From Lytechinus variegatus (Eukaryota > Echinodermata > Echinoidea > Temnopleuroida > Toxopneustidae): DNA of 64,000 nucleotides. The stretch's first letter is position 1. The number at the start of each line of letters is the position of its first letter. The stretch covers positions 20,109,361-20,173,360 of the forward strand of contig NC_054756.1 of the NCBI RefSeq assembly GCF_018143015.1, written 5' to 3'. The notes under the pieces are model-generated. The model had not been told where the DNA came from and ran no database searches. It saw only the letters and a list, made by a program, of their open reading frames with translations. Of the stretch, positions 1 to 10,805 are shown piece by piece. Position numbers and translations under genes: made by a program.

Positions 1-480
1 AGGACCAGAGTTATCCGCATTATTTTGATGCTGCTATTATCCGCATAATAGCAGCATCGGGACCAGATTTTGACTTTATGAACGCATTTCCAAAGTAATG
101 CGGATAATGGTGCGGTCACAAGGTCACCCTTTTCCAACACAACCCCATCTGTGGGGTGTGTGTGTAGTTGCCATGAAAATTGTCCGCCTTTTTCAGGTCG
201 GGCGCTCGTAAATAATAGTGCGGATTATTTTCGGAGTTTGTGAATGCAATTTTTATTGAATTATCCGCATTACTCTTAGACGGATAATTGGAAGATGAGG
301 GGTATCATTTAGTCATGACTTATGACTCCTGAAAAACCAACGGGTAGAACAAATTGGGTTTACATAATGCAAGAAGTTTAGGAATCTCTTCAAAATATTT
401 CTTTCAGTGAATATTTATGAAATTGTGTATGCTTTTATAATGTACCGTTAGTCGAACGCCCTCTACTGTTTAACCAATAA
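1..480. repeat. ATGCGGATAA-rich repeat block (left arm)
   Basis: The 10-bp motif TTATCCGCAT or its complement occurs repeatedly. A hairpin built from GCTGCTATTATCCGC and its mirror sits near 30-57. The mirrored block at 24950-25256 continues to 25520, where a unit containing GCGGATAACTCTGGTC and TTTACGACCAAATTATG appears twice (about 25233-25316 and 25453-25520). It looks like a short dispersed element with internal inverted motifs. No gene is seen. Confidence 0.5.
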
Positions 481-780
481 TTAATCTCTTTTAAAGGTGG
501 TGGCTATTTGGAATCTAACAAGTTTATCTAATGTATTATGAAGCGCTTTGTAAATGTAATTAAAATGAGCCATGGATTTCATTGGATACCGAGATGCTTT
601 CATTTGCACCAGACCATTCTTACTAGTCACGCCTACAGCCTGCTGCTGCAGCTCATGGAACAAGTTTAGCATTTTCATCAAAGAATCGAGGACGCTTACA
701 GCCAGCTTTGCTCTTATCTTATACGGAATAAGCATCTCTCCGAATACGGTTAGATTGGAGGACTTTAATAAATTCATCAT
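481..780 (-). CDS. Unrecognised candidate terminal exon (left arm)
   Basis: An open frame of up to 99 residues on the minus strand ends at 481. Its last 80 residues have protein-like composition (alternating basic, Leu and polar residues, for example LVRFQIATTFKRD at the end). I do not recognise a family. The mirrored sequence at about 24505-24776 has lost six bases and gained one near 24620, which breaks this frame, so the arms disagree on whether it is coding. It could equally be a chance open frame in repeat DNA. Confidence 0.2.
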   Translation of the reverse strand: MMNLLKSSNLTVFGEMLIPYKIRAKLAVSVLDSLMKMLNLFHELQQQAVGVTSKNGLVQMKASRYPMKSMAHFNYIYKALHNTLDKLVRFQIATTFKRD

Positions 781-1049
781 TATCGATTTTGGGCATCAAA
801 TATTTATTTTTATGATGGTAAGAAAATATTAATGTCTTTTCCTTACTTAGACTTAGAATGGATGGAGATTTTAAGAGAGTGTACAGGTGAGTGTTTCTCA
901 GGGGCAGCGAAAACGGGGGGGGGGGGGGGGGTTTCACCGGGGCGTCAAAAACCGTGTACAAATGACAACGTAAAAATGGTCATCTGTTTATATTTTTTTG
1001 CATGGACAGCCCCCAATCTCGGCTCAGCCCCCCGACTTTCAAAACCGTT

Positions 1050-1170
1050 TTGCAGCCCCTGTTTAATAAAGCTGTTCGTATATGTTCAGGGCGACTTTTA
1101 GAACGACTGGTGATCCTTTCTTGTTGTAAATGGTATACACCAAAGGCCTGGTCCCCTTGGCCGACAGGTA
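1050..1170 (+). repeat. Fragment of an AAAGCTGTTCGTA foldback family
   Basis: The segment beginning TTTAATAAAGCTGTTCG and running through AACGACTGGTGATCCTTT and GGTATACACCAAAGGCC resembles the end segment at 4440-4545 (which contains CAGCTTTATGAAACGGCCCC, reversed). Such segments are typical of miniature elements dispersed in echinoderm DNA. The mirror lies at about 24100-24210. The other terminus was not found, so this is a fragment. Confidence 0.4.
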
Positions 1171-1299
1171 CAAAACATACTTATTACGGATTATTATTAA
1201 TATTATTATTTTATTTGGCATAATATAAAGCAAATCAAATACAATTATAAAAGAATAATTGTTACAATAATACAATAATGATATAGTAAGACAAAATAA

Positions 1300-1488
1300 T
1301 TAAACACTGGATTCATGTGGAGGATGCGCTGCCAGGCATTGGGCAAAATTAACCAAATAACTGGAGTCCATGGACCGCCCTAACCCATACCCCATCCAAC
1401 GATAGAGTAAACGGACCGAGCTGCTCAATAGGGCAATTGTTATTATTTTTTTTACAAGTGTAATAAAAGTATTTGGTGCACATCTCAC
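1300..1488 (-). other. Unrecognised open frame, possible exon (left arm)
   Basis: A minus-strand frame of 62 residues ends at 1300. In the right arm the same frame is open over 101 residues (23662-23967, plus strand). The last 40 residues are nearly identical in both arms, with one Leu/Phe change. A plausible acceptor (GAGCAG) lies just before the conserved part. No family is recognised. Weak candidate only. Confidence 0.15.
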
Positions 1489-2321
1489 ATTTGCACATTT
1501 TTCATAGTTTTCATTAAATGTTAAGGAAAAAACATGTTTTCACAACAGCTGATCGGGAATTTGCCCCCCCTTCCCTCTTGGTGCGTACGACCATTCTCTG
1601 AAGTCCACTTAAACATATCTCATTATAACAGAAAATATACATCAATCTAAACATTTAATCTTTCTAAAACATAAATAAAGAGAGATTGATAAACTTGATA
1701 AAGAAAGAAACAAGCAAAAAGTAAACAAATTATGCATGTTATGTGCGATATCAAAATCCCGTGTACTAACCCTTTTATTGCGATGAGGCCAATAGTTTTG
1801 TATATTCATTGAGAAACAATTTTTTGTTACTATATACATGCAATGATACTACATCATGAATCATTTGGAATAGATCACCAATCCAGGTTTAAATATCATT
1901 CAATTTTCATGTAAGTGATGTATAGGCCTATATACATAATTTGGTATATCTAAATATATATATTGTGATGCTTTTCACTAAATCTAATGCAATTTGTAAT
2001 GATGAGTGATTTTTATCTAATTACTTTGATGAAACTGGATGTAATGCTTAAGACCTGAATACAGAAAGAGATCCTTCAAGACAGAGCTTTGGAAATAGTT
2101 CTCAGGTTTTACAGGTATCGGTATCTTTGTTTTTAACTTCTTCCTGAGTGATCAGATGAATAATATTTAACTAAATGGAAGATGAAAATAAATCAAATTT
2201 TGTGGCGTTAACATTTAAACGTTAAAACAAAGGTATTAGCAAATTGTATTTGTACATTGAATATGATATTTAGTGGTTTAAGTCTAACGAATATTCGTCT
2301 AGTTGCGTAATTATACACTCC

Positions 2322-2487
2322 CGGGGAGTGTTTCATCAATATTTTCATCCGACAAGTTGTTGTTTAATCTGGCATTTTTCCTTGATTTTGATTGGCTGAG
2401 AGGCACTGATCCTATGGTAACTGTCGGATAAAATGGGACTTGTCGGACGTTCTATCCGACAAGTCCTTTCATGAAACGCCCTCCCCG
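2322..2487. mobile_element. Foldback miniature element (GGAGTGTTTCAT type)
   Basis: The ends are inverted copies: GGGAGTGTTTCATCAA on the left, TTTCATGAAACGCCCTCCCC on the right, with a second inverted pair (CCGACAAGT and ACTTGTCGGA) inside. It is about 165 bp with no coding capacity. The mirror is at about 22783-22953. The class is unassigned because a target duplication could not be fixed. Confidence 0.6.
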
Positions 2488-3560
2488 TAATTAGCAACGG
2501 GTTTTAGCAAAGTTTTGGACTAAAATATCAAATCATCTTCATAATATTAGTACTCCTTTTCTGCGATGTAATTTGATACTCATCAACTGAGATTAATATT
2601 TCAGAATTACTTGTGATATGAATATAATTGTCTATACAAAGAGAGTCTCATGGTGGTGCGACACTACGAAAGGAAACTATATGAGAGAATCGGGGTTCGA
2701 GGTTAGCAACCCAGAAAATATGAACCACTAGAATTTGTCAGAATGTGTCAAAATTCTGCAAATAGGTCAATCTTGTAACTTTTGGAAAGGTACTTTCGGG
2801 AACTAATATAACATGTATAATGAATCTCTCACACATGATTTCATTGGAGTGATAATTATTTTCAAGTAACACATGTAAAAAAAAGTAATGATCAATTTCA
2901 GCAACGTCCCTGCTGAAGGAGCAATGCTTTCAATTGTTACGGTGCATTGAAAACAAGTTAATAACGTTTAATACGAGTTATTCAATGGATGAAAAGTTAG
3001 GAAAATATTCCCTGAATGCTACTGAAAAACATTTTTTTTTTAATTTGGTAGGCAACCATAGGCAACAGCTTTACAATACTACTGAAGGACTTGAATTAGA
3101 ATCGCACCACGTGCTTATCGAATATCGCCGCTCCTTTTTAAATGAGGGGTATCATCATCCTTGGTTTTTGTACGTACATCTACTCCATGTCTCATCTTCT
3201 TTTGCCTTTAAATGTTGTTATCTTAATAATGATAATAATGAAAAATAATGATAATAACAATAATAATAAGATCCATTAAGTATGATGAAAAAATCCTAAG
3301 CCAGTGAAAAATTATGAAAGATATTTTTGTCAAGTCTTGAACACTTTCTAGAGAAACACTATACAGTAGTAGCTGTCTTACACTAAAGGCCATAGAGGTT
3401 ACACAATGTGGAATGTTTAAAGAAGGAAAGTGACAGATTTTTTTTTATTAAAGCATTGGAAAATAAAATCAAAATTAAAGGATTTGTATGATTCTGGGAT
3501 TTTTTAAATAACAAATGAAAGATTTCATGACATCTTTGGGCAACTGCCCCGCCCCAGTCC
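2488..3560. other. Non-coding stretch, no gene recognised
   Basis: AT-rich sequence. A 104-residue open frame at 2934-3248 has no recognisable domain, and in the right arm the corresponding frame is cut short (22002-22205), so I do not call it. A short run of AATAAT triplets lies near 3225-3270. Confidence 0.5.
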
Positions 3561-3619
3561 ACTCTGTAAGGGCATGCGCCGATAAGCTTTGTTATTCGTT
3601 ATGACCATTCAACAATAAA

Positions 3620-4070
3620 ATGTATAACCAGATGCCGATGATCATTTTTTACCGGCGCTGATCTAGATTTGGTTGGCAATAGGCCCTTCTTCATTATTCT
3701 ACCGGCGCCTATTTATTGGAATCAGGGGACGCTGATTATTCTTCACCGGTGCCGATTTAAATTAAGGTGGCGCTGGTTATTCTTGATCGGCGCCGGTTAA
3801 GACAAAGGCAGCGCCGATTTGTCTTGACCGGCGCAGATTTAGAACAAGTAGTGCTGATTATTTTTACCGGCGCCGATTTAGATTTAGGTGGAGCTCATTA
3901 TTCTTGATCGGCGCCGGTTAAGACTCTGACAGTGCCGATGTATGTCCAAATGGCGCTGATTATTCTTGTCCGGCGCCGATTTAGATTTAGGTAGCGCTGA
4001 CTATTCTTGATTGGCGGCAGTTATATGCAGGCAGCGCACTGCTGATTATATTGAACCGGTGAAGTAGTTG
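3620..4070. repeat. GGCGCC minisatellite, degenerate
   Basis: A run of variable units of roughly 50-60 bp built on the palindrome CGGCGCCG, with recurring links such as GATTATTCTTGA, GATTTAGATTTAGGTGG and GGTTAAGAC. At least eight GGCGCC-like cores are visible. The mirrored array is at about 21190-21640. Two further GCGGCGCC blocks follow at 4180-4225, one forming the self-complementary GAGCGGCGCCGCTC. Confidence 0.75.
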
Positions 4071-4224
4071 GGAAAATGGTAGTTGAAAGAAAAGATAAGG
4101 AAGATGATATCACTATGCTTTGCTGGGGGATAGTCTTTCCTTTACTGTTGCAAATATTATATCAGTGTATATTTTTTTTAAGCGGCGCCTTTTCTTTCTT
4201 TTAGTTTTCTTTTATTTTTTGAGC

Positions 4225-4345
4225 GGCGCCGCTCAAATATTGGGGGGGGGGGAGGGGAGGGGGCTTGCGCCCCCTGTGCCCCCAGGATACGCCACTAGAA
4301 ATCTGTTATTCTTTTTTCTGGGACGCACTGTAGAGCGTAAGAAAC
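4225..4345. repeat. G-rich tract and solo Tc1-like terminus
   Basis: A run of G is followed by the segment GGATACGCCACTAG and then TTTTTTCTGGGACGCACTGTA. The last part equals the right terminus of the element at 27538-28341 (TCTGGGACGCACAGTA). No partner terminus was found nearby, so this is a solo or truncated end. Mirror at about 20910-21010. Confidence 0.5.
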
Positions 4346-4835
4346 ACGTATGCAAAGAGTACACAACGGAGTCATGACGTTTCCCAACGGATGGAAAGAT
4401 TCTTTTCCGTTTTACATCATCTCTGCATCTGTAAGTGCAGAGGGACCAAGCCTGTACATTGGTGATTATTTAGCGCGTCAGAACGGTTCACCTGTCGTTT
4501 AAAGTCACTCTTAACTTACAAACAGCTTTATGAAACGGCCCCAGATATTATATACCTTCGCAAGTGCAGACATCTTTTCTAATAACCATATCATCATGTA
4601 TTGGTGTATATATTATTCGTCCTTTCGGTATAAGATATTAGATATTTAAAATAATTTTGCTGTTTTATACACTGTGTTTGTTTTTGTGAAAATTCTTGTG
4701 GTAGTGCATTTATTTTGTTCATACAGTGCTTCATTTAGTGGAAGAAATTCTCCCTTGTGTCAATTAAAGCAGAAACGTATACTCTATTTATCAAGTCTAT
4801 TAAATGCAATTTTCTAGTCAATCATTTAATCAATC

Positions 4836-4836
<1 letters not shown>

Positions 4837-4868
<32 letters not shown>

Positions 4869-4876
4869 CATCAATC

Positions 4877-4938
<62 letters not shown>
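4837..4938. repeat. (TCAA)n microsatellite, left arm
   Basis: Roughly 25 TCAA units with a few interruptions. The mirror at 20318-20415 differs in interruptions and length. Asn/Gln/Ser/Ile open frames here are products of the repeat, not genes. Confidence 0.9.
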
Positions 4939-5024
4939 CAATCGATTTAATCAACTTGCTTAGGATTTTATAATATATAGTGTATATTATATATATATAA
5001 GTCTTAAATGTCTCTTATTTTCAG

Positions 5025-5091
5025 GCGATTGACCAGTGGACATCTCATTTTATCATCATCCTCATCCTGAAAATAATACTTCTTGCAACAG
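5025..5091 (+). CDS. Signal-peptide exon of SRCR/EGF gene (left arm)
   Basis: After a good acceptor (TCTTATTTTCAG) a 67-bp stretch encodes a polar start (AIDQWTSHF) and a hydrophobic core (IIILILKIILLATG), ending in phase 1 at a GGTAAAG donor. A hydrophobic segment ending in phase 1 is the usual form of a signal-peptide exon in genes built of phase 1-1 modules, and the next candidate exons are all phase 1-1 on the same strand. The initiator Met must lie in an upstream exon I could not identify. Mirror copy 20158-20224 is identical in sequence. Confidence 0.45.
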
Positions 5092-5245
5092 GTAAAGGCC
5101 ATTGAATAACACACAGACTATTAAATCATGTTTTTACTGAACACATTTTCCTGCCTTCAAGATCGGGTATAGCTTGAATAAAATAGGCCCATGCTCGCAT
5201 GCAACTACCCAGTTATACTGTTTTGACTGTCTCCTATACACATTG

Positions 5246-5453
5246 CGTGACTTCAAGTACAGTGTTGACTTTTTTGGTGTTGGTGTTGGGTTATTTTTTA
5301 CAAGAATATAACACAAAACCTAGAATGAAGAAGCCTCTAAAAAGCCAGTCCATAGGTGTTCAGCTGTTATAATATCGTGATCTGGATTATTGTGTAAGCT
5401 GAGACTAGGTTTTGCATTCAACACCAACACCAACACAGTACTTGAAATCACCT
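5246..5453. repeat. Short foldback with GGTGTTGGTGTTG arms
   Basis: GACTTCAAGTACAGTGTTG followed by GGTGTTGGTGTTGGG is answered about 100 bp later by its reverse complement (AACACCAACACCAACAC, then AGTACTTGAAATCAC). It lies in the inferred intron after the signal-peptide exon. Mirror at about 19800-20005. Confidence 0.5.
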
Positions 5454-6183
5454 ATTCTCTCAGGGATTGACCCTTTTTAATGCTTATTGTAAGTTTTAGA
5501 CATATCAGATTTTAATCTGCCCCTTGTCATGACATGTTTAATAGACCTTCATATCATATTTGAAATCATTTTTCCCAAGAATTACCTTTGTGGATCTAAT
5601 CCCTTATACAAACAAAATATTGAACAGTTGAGCAATGATGGTAATTGTGTACACACTAAATGTTGGTGTCGATAGATGTAATTTGATATGAATAAACAGA
5701 AATATTGAAGTTTGCAGCAAGTCACCTGGAATGCCCCATTGCCCCCAAAACCGATTTTAAAGACTTGGTTTAAATTCACATGATAGACTAGTATAAGGAC
5801 AAAGTTGATCTGTAATAAATGTATTGCCACGCAATATTGTCCTTAATGGATCTGACGCCTTTTGCAATCAAATTATAACGCTAAATTGTAGGGATTTATA
5901 AATCCAGATAAATTGTATTTAGGGACCAATAGAATTCTAGATTAAGTTTTAATGCTAAAAGTATTTTTATGTCTCGAGGATTTGAATTTATACACTTGAG
6001 ATTTAAAACTGAATCTATAGGATTAAAATTAAATTGAGAAGTTGATTGGTCAATATCTGCAGTCCAACTTTTTTACATCCCAGTAATTAGAGTCTAAATA
6101 TGTTTAACTTTCACACTCTTTATGACTTTGATCTTCAATGTGAATTCAATACTAAATAAGTTCTTTCATTAATTCCCATATAG

Positions 6184-6378
6184 CAGCGTCATATGACGTA
6201 CAAGACGTTTGCCCACTCTTGACCATGAAGTCATGTAAAAAAATGACTTTGTCGAATGGTGAAACTGTGCAGTACATCCCAAAACCCATACCACCCGATG
6301 TGAAATGGCTTACGAAGAGCCTGCCAAGGTGTCATTCGATTCCACACGATGCACGACAATTCTATTGTACCATACCAG
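6184..6378 (+). CDS. Cysteine-bearing phase 1-1 exon (left arm)
   Basis: A 195-bp open segment between an AG acceptor (CATATAG) and a GT donor (CCAGGTAACC), phase 1 at both ends, so its length is a multiple of three. The 65 residues contain four cysteines (DVCP, KSCK, PRCH, FYCT) and one Trp, with no hydrophobic helix, as expected of an extracellular module. It does not clearly match EGF, sushi or SRCR patterns and I cannot name the domain. It fits in phase and strand between the signal-peptide exon and the EGF exon. The right-arm copy has two one-base losses. Confidence 0.45.
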
Positions 6379-6550
6379 GTAACCATACACAGAAGTAATA
6401 TAATTTTCGTTAGTACATTTCTTGCTTGCACCCAGTAAATATTTCACATTTCACATTATTTCGTAATGTTATTGTTGAACTTGAAATGAAGAATGCAAAG
6501 AAGGAATGAATAAGTGAATGAATGAGTTAGTAAATGAATGAATGAATGAA

Positions 6551-6696
<146 letters not shown>

Positions 6697-6985
6697 CGAC
6701 CGACGATCAATGAATGAATGAATTAAAATGATCAAATAGTCATTGGATGACTTAATTCGAGCATGGTGGCTCAGTGGTATAGCGCCCACCTCTTGAACGG
6801 GAGGTTGTGGCTTCGATCTCCGGTCGAGTCATACCAAAGACTTAAAAAAATATAACCTTTTGTTTTCTATCTTGGCGCTCAGCATTAATTGGATGATGAA
6901 AAACTTGATAATTTGAATTAGCTTACATGGAGAAATGAAAACATTACTTATAATTATTATTTTCCAACTAATCCAATATTACTAT
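6697..6985 (+). mobile_element. tRNA-derived SINE, copy 1 (left arm)
   Basis: A linker with CCGACCGACGATCAATGAAT precedes a tRNA-like head: box A GTGGCTCAGTGGTATAG, an anticodon-like arm CACCTCTTGAACGGGAGG, and a box-B-like GGCTTCGATCTCC. A body of about 150 bp follows, ending near AACTAATCCAAT. Copies are at 18247-18532 and 33186-33478 (both reversed). All three share the same linker and an adjoining TCAA/TGAT array, so the microsatellite seems to travel with the element. The head pairs too poorly for a functional tRNA gene. Confidence 0.65.
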
Positions 6986-7670
6986 CAGTCAATCAATCCA
7001 TCCATCAATCAATCACTCAATCAATCAATCAATTAAATAGGATCACAAAGAAAATTCTTGATTTTTAAACCAGCGGGATTTGACCCTGTCATCTATTACC
7101 TACCTGCCATACTGTTTTGATGAAAGCAGAGGTTTGTCAAACATAGCAAAAACTGAGTATGCTCAAATTGATTCTTATCACTTGCCAAATACCGCCCTGA
7201 GGTTCTTTCTCGGAACCAGCCTCACCCGACTATTTTCAATGTTATGTTTGTCTGAATTTACTTAATTTGTTCCAAACATAATGCTTTCAGACTGGAGTTT
7301 CCTTATTAGGCGCCATAAGGACAAGGCCGAGCATTAAGGCAGTATAACACTGGATTGATTAATACAAAATAATGATGGATGAATCCTACTGATGCGGAGA
7401 GCAGGACCTTTGTGTTTAGAGAATGAAGATGTGAATGCGACCGGCGATAATTTTATGATACATTGTAGCCCAGTCACGGTGGATGATGATGAATTTAATT
7501 ATTGATAAGCTATATCCAATCCTATTTTGATAAGCCGCGAACAAGAAAAAAAAACAGATAAAGACAACAAAAAGAAAACAGCGGGAGACAATACCATATG
7601 ACAGGAAAACTATAAAAATCAATATGTAATGTAATTAAATTTTGTAATTAGCAAGTAAGGTAAGCTAAAT

Positions 7671-8107
7671 CCAGTTACGTTTACGTTATACGGATAAGTT
7701 TGTTTAAATTGCCTTCCCTTTCTTACATTGTGATAGGCGAATTTTAAAGCAAGATATTGCATGAGCAAGCCTTACATAGCAGGGTGCAGAAATGGAATAG
7801 AACAAAATATAAGCACACGAATGAACACCCTATGAAGGTATTTGTTATATTTCTACTATAAATGTTGTTATAACAACATTCATTAGCATGTTGTTATAAC
7901 AACGTACTTGATCAGCTGTTTAATACAAGTCGGTAGTGTTCCTATTACTGTCTTCGTGGATTTGGTAAAAACACAATTTAAAAGACTATTTGAATTAATT
8001 GATACATCAAACTTGATTCGTATCTCATCGAATATTAAGCCACCACGTCATTTTAGTACAAATGACCTCCTGCTGATCATGCGCAGAATGAAACTCAGAA
8101 CTGGCTT
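7671..8107. mobile_element. Miniature element, CCAGTT termini, copy 1
   Basis: Matches 60676-61115 over about 440 bp with clear divergence. At the better copy the ends are inverted (CCAGTTCGTAGTT and AACTACGAACTGG). Inside this copy an 18-bp perfect palindrome, ATGTTGTTATAACAACAT, stands at 7862-7879, and a 17-bp near copy follows at 7888-7904. Mirror at about 17119-17554. It lies in the inferred intron before the EGF exon. No target duplication could be fixed. The 80-residue open frame here is a repeat artefact. Confidence 0.55.
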
Positions 8108-8485
8108 AATTTTAACTTCTCACCCTGCTCAACCCACACCTGTCAGGTAGAATACATGGTAGAACATAAATTGAATGCTTTAAGGAACAAAATGGAAATC
8201 AAATCGAATGGATAATATGAATATTGAGATCTGTCTTGGAAGTATACAAGAAAGCGTATTCCATGATAGACTATAGCAGTAAGTTCCATATTGTGGGACC
8301 TGTATGTCTTATTTTTGCATATACTGTTTATCTATACTCTATATATATTCCATGATCATCATCGTCTCTCAAGAAAGTGTATGGAAGTTTGAAATTAAAT
8401 AAAGTCACACAACCTCGATATTACGGGGGTGGCGGGGGGTTGAAAATAGGGAAAGACAGGTAGTGGGTCTATAATCATGATATAA

Positions 8486-8833
<348 letters not shown>

Positions 8834-9183
8834 TGAAACTCCTTCTTATTCCGTTGCAGTAAGTTCGTGCCTATTTTGTACCCATAATTTTAATAGATTT
8901 TCACACTCAATCGTCAATAACATCACGGTTGTGTCCACATCTGATTTATTAGAGCGATTCTCACCATTCACAGTTCATGCAGAATGATACTTCTTGACAA
9001 CCTGAATACTAGCTGGATGATTACCAGACATAGCGGCAAGTGGGCCTTTGAAACTTGCTGCCAAATTTAATACTTCCCGTTTATCAAAGCTATACTTTTC
9101 ATATACTGTTAACTCATGTTTTTTTTAGTCTGCACCGGTCTCACACTAAAATAGTCCGCACCACAAGCGTTCAGTAACTACTA

Positions 9184-9320
9184 CCGTGTTTACACTTAAT
9201 CGGCATTTGGTTCAGAACCAAAAGCCGACGCAGAATCGGCTTTTCGTTTGCGTTTACACGTTGACAGCTCGCGGTTCAGAACCGCGAGCCGATTCAAAAG
9301 CCGATTAAGTGTAAACACGG
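9184..9320. mobile_element. Foldback element with TA duplication, copy 1
   Basis: A 137-bp near-perfect inverted repeat flanked by TA on both sides. The ends read CCGTGTTTACACTTAATCGG and its reverse complement, and two smaller palindromes (GGTTCAGAACC, then CGCGGTTCAGAACCGCG) lie inside. No coding capacity. The mirror is at 15906-16041, where the second internal palindrome is altered. TA flanks suggest a Tc1/mariner-superfamily miniature element, which is inference. Confidence 0.75.
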
Positions 9321-9334
9321 TATACATAGTGGAG

Positions 9335-9780
9335 TCGCGCGCCCTGATAAAAACTTTCGTTTTAAAAATAGCAGAAAAGAATATTGATAAAGGTTTGAGG
9401 AAATCCATTAAAGATTAAGAAAGTTATTAGACTTTGAATTTATGATTTGTGACGTCATAAACGAGCAGCTGCCCCATATGTTAAGTCTATGTAATATGAA
9501 ATGCATAAATTTCCTTTTTTTGTATGGTTCGTGCGTGACGACTTATTTTTCATTTTCTTTTTAGCAGTGGGTGTGCAAACATTTGTTTATTGATACACTG
9601 AAGGTGCGATAAAAACCATTCGATATGGAGGAAAGCTGTTCGCATATGACGTCACAAATGATATAATTGAAATTCTATCAACTTTTGTATTCTTTAATGG
9701 ATCTTTTTCAGACCTTCGCCAATATTTTTCATTATTTTTTTCTGCTATCAAAATAGTACCGGTCTGGACCAGCGAGTTAC
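9335..9780. mobile_element. Larger foldback element around TGACGTCA
   Basis: Arms of about 130 bp are inverted: the left runs from ACTTTCGTTTTAAAAATAGC through CCATTAAAGA to GTGACGTCATA, the right repeats this in reverse from ATGACGTCACAAAT to CTGCTATCAAAATAG. Similarity is imperfect. Outer sequences at 9122-9183 (GCACCGGTCTCACAC, CAGTAACTA) are partly mirrored at 9755-9790, so the 137-bp element may be nested in this one. Mirror at about 15450-15900. Confidence 0.5.
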
Positions 9781-9948
9781 TGAAAGCGGTATGTGATATA
9801 GTTCAATTGGTTTCCACGAGTAAACGTACTTCCTTCCCTTTTTTTAATTTCGCAAAGCTATAAAGTGTCCCAATACATTACACATATTCACAGTTGTTAT
9901 CGTAAAATAAAGATATGAACCGTTTTTCTTGCAATGTAAACCCTGTAG

Positions 9949-10113
9949 ACATGTTCATCCAATCGTTAAAAGTCCTTGGACCAGATGAAAATCCGAGCGA
10001 AGGACCACTTGCTCTGACATCACGCTTGCTCGATAACGAACACGTGCTCATACATCTGGAGAATTGGAAGAGTAACTATTCCCAACTGGCATGTCAGCAC
10101 CTCGGTTTTGAAG
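9949..10113 (+). CDS. SRCR domain, first-half exon (left arm)
   Basis: A 165-bp exon, phase 1-1, from acceptor CCCTGTAG to donor GAAGGTGAGG. It encodes the first half of a scavenger receptor cysteine-rich domain, recognisable by its end, QLACQHLGFE, which matches the family's VVCRQLGF block. The usual preceding WGTVCDD block is replaced by a sequence without Cys, so the domain is divergent. SRCR modules are extracellular binding domains, expanded in echinoderms and linked there to innate immunity. Two-exon coding is usual for group A SRCR domains. The right-arm copy is frame-broken. Confidence 0.6.
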
Positions 10114-10151
10114 GTGAGGTAGCTTTCATATTAAAGGAAAATTACCATTGG

Positions 10152-10766
10152 TTAAAGGTCAAGTCCACCTCAGAAAAATGGTGATTTGAATCAATAGAGG
10201 AAAATCAGACAAGCACAATGCTGAAAATCTCATCAAAATCGGATGTAAAATAAGAAAGTTACGACATTTCAAAGTTTCGCTTATTTTTAATAAAATAGTT
10301 ATATGAACGAGCCAGTTACATCCAAATGAGAGAGTAGAGGATGTCACTCACTCACTCACCATTTCTTTTGTTTTTTATTGTTTAAATTATACAATATCTC
10401 AATTTTTACGAATTTGACGATTAGGACCTCCTTGCCCGAACCACAAAATGTTAAAATAATGGAATTCCACGTGTTCATGGAGGAATGAAACTTCATTTCA
10501 CATGACAATGACGAGAAAATCAAAATATTTTATATTTCATATAATAAAATACAAAAGAAATAGTGAGTGAGTGATGTCATCAGTTCCCTCATTTGCATAC
10601 TGACCGAGATGTGCATGTAGCTGTTTTGTGAAATGAAGCGAAACTTTAAAATGTCATAACTTTCTTATTTTACATCCGATTTCGATGATATTTGCAGCGT
10701 TATGTTTGTTTGACTTTTCTCTACCAATTCAAATCAACAATTTTCTGGGGTGGACTTGACCTTTAA
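10152..10766. mobile_element. TTAA-flanked foldback element, copy 1
   Basis: A 615-bp element with inverted ends TTAAAGGTCAAGTCCACC and GGTGGACTTGACCTTTAA. The TTAA at each edge is the target duplication typical of piggyBac-superfamily elements; the class is inferred. Long subterminal arms are inverted too (AAATCGGATGTAAAATAAG and its mirror), so it would fold into a hairpin. It lies just after the SRCR donor, in the intron. Copies: 14474-15081 (right arm), and a lone terminus at 44535-44560. Confidence 0.75.
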
Positions 10767-10805
10767 TTATGGCGGGAGAAACTTTCACTTCCGGGTGACC
10801 AAGGA

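Noticed and set aside
3620..4070. CRISPR-like array
   Set aside because: Unit lengths and repeats are degenerate, there are no constant spacers, and the context is animal genomic DNA.
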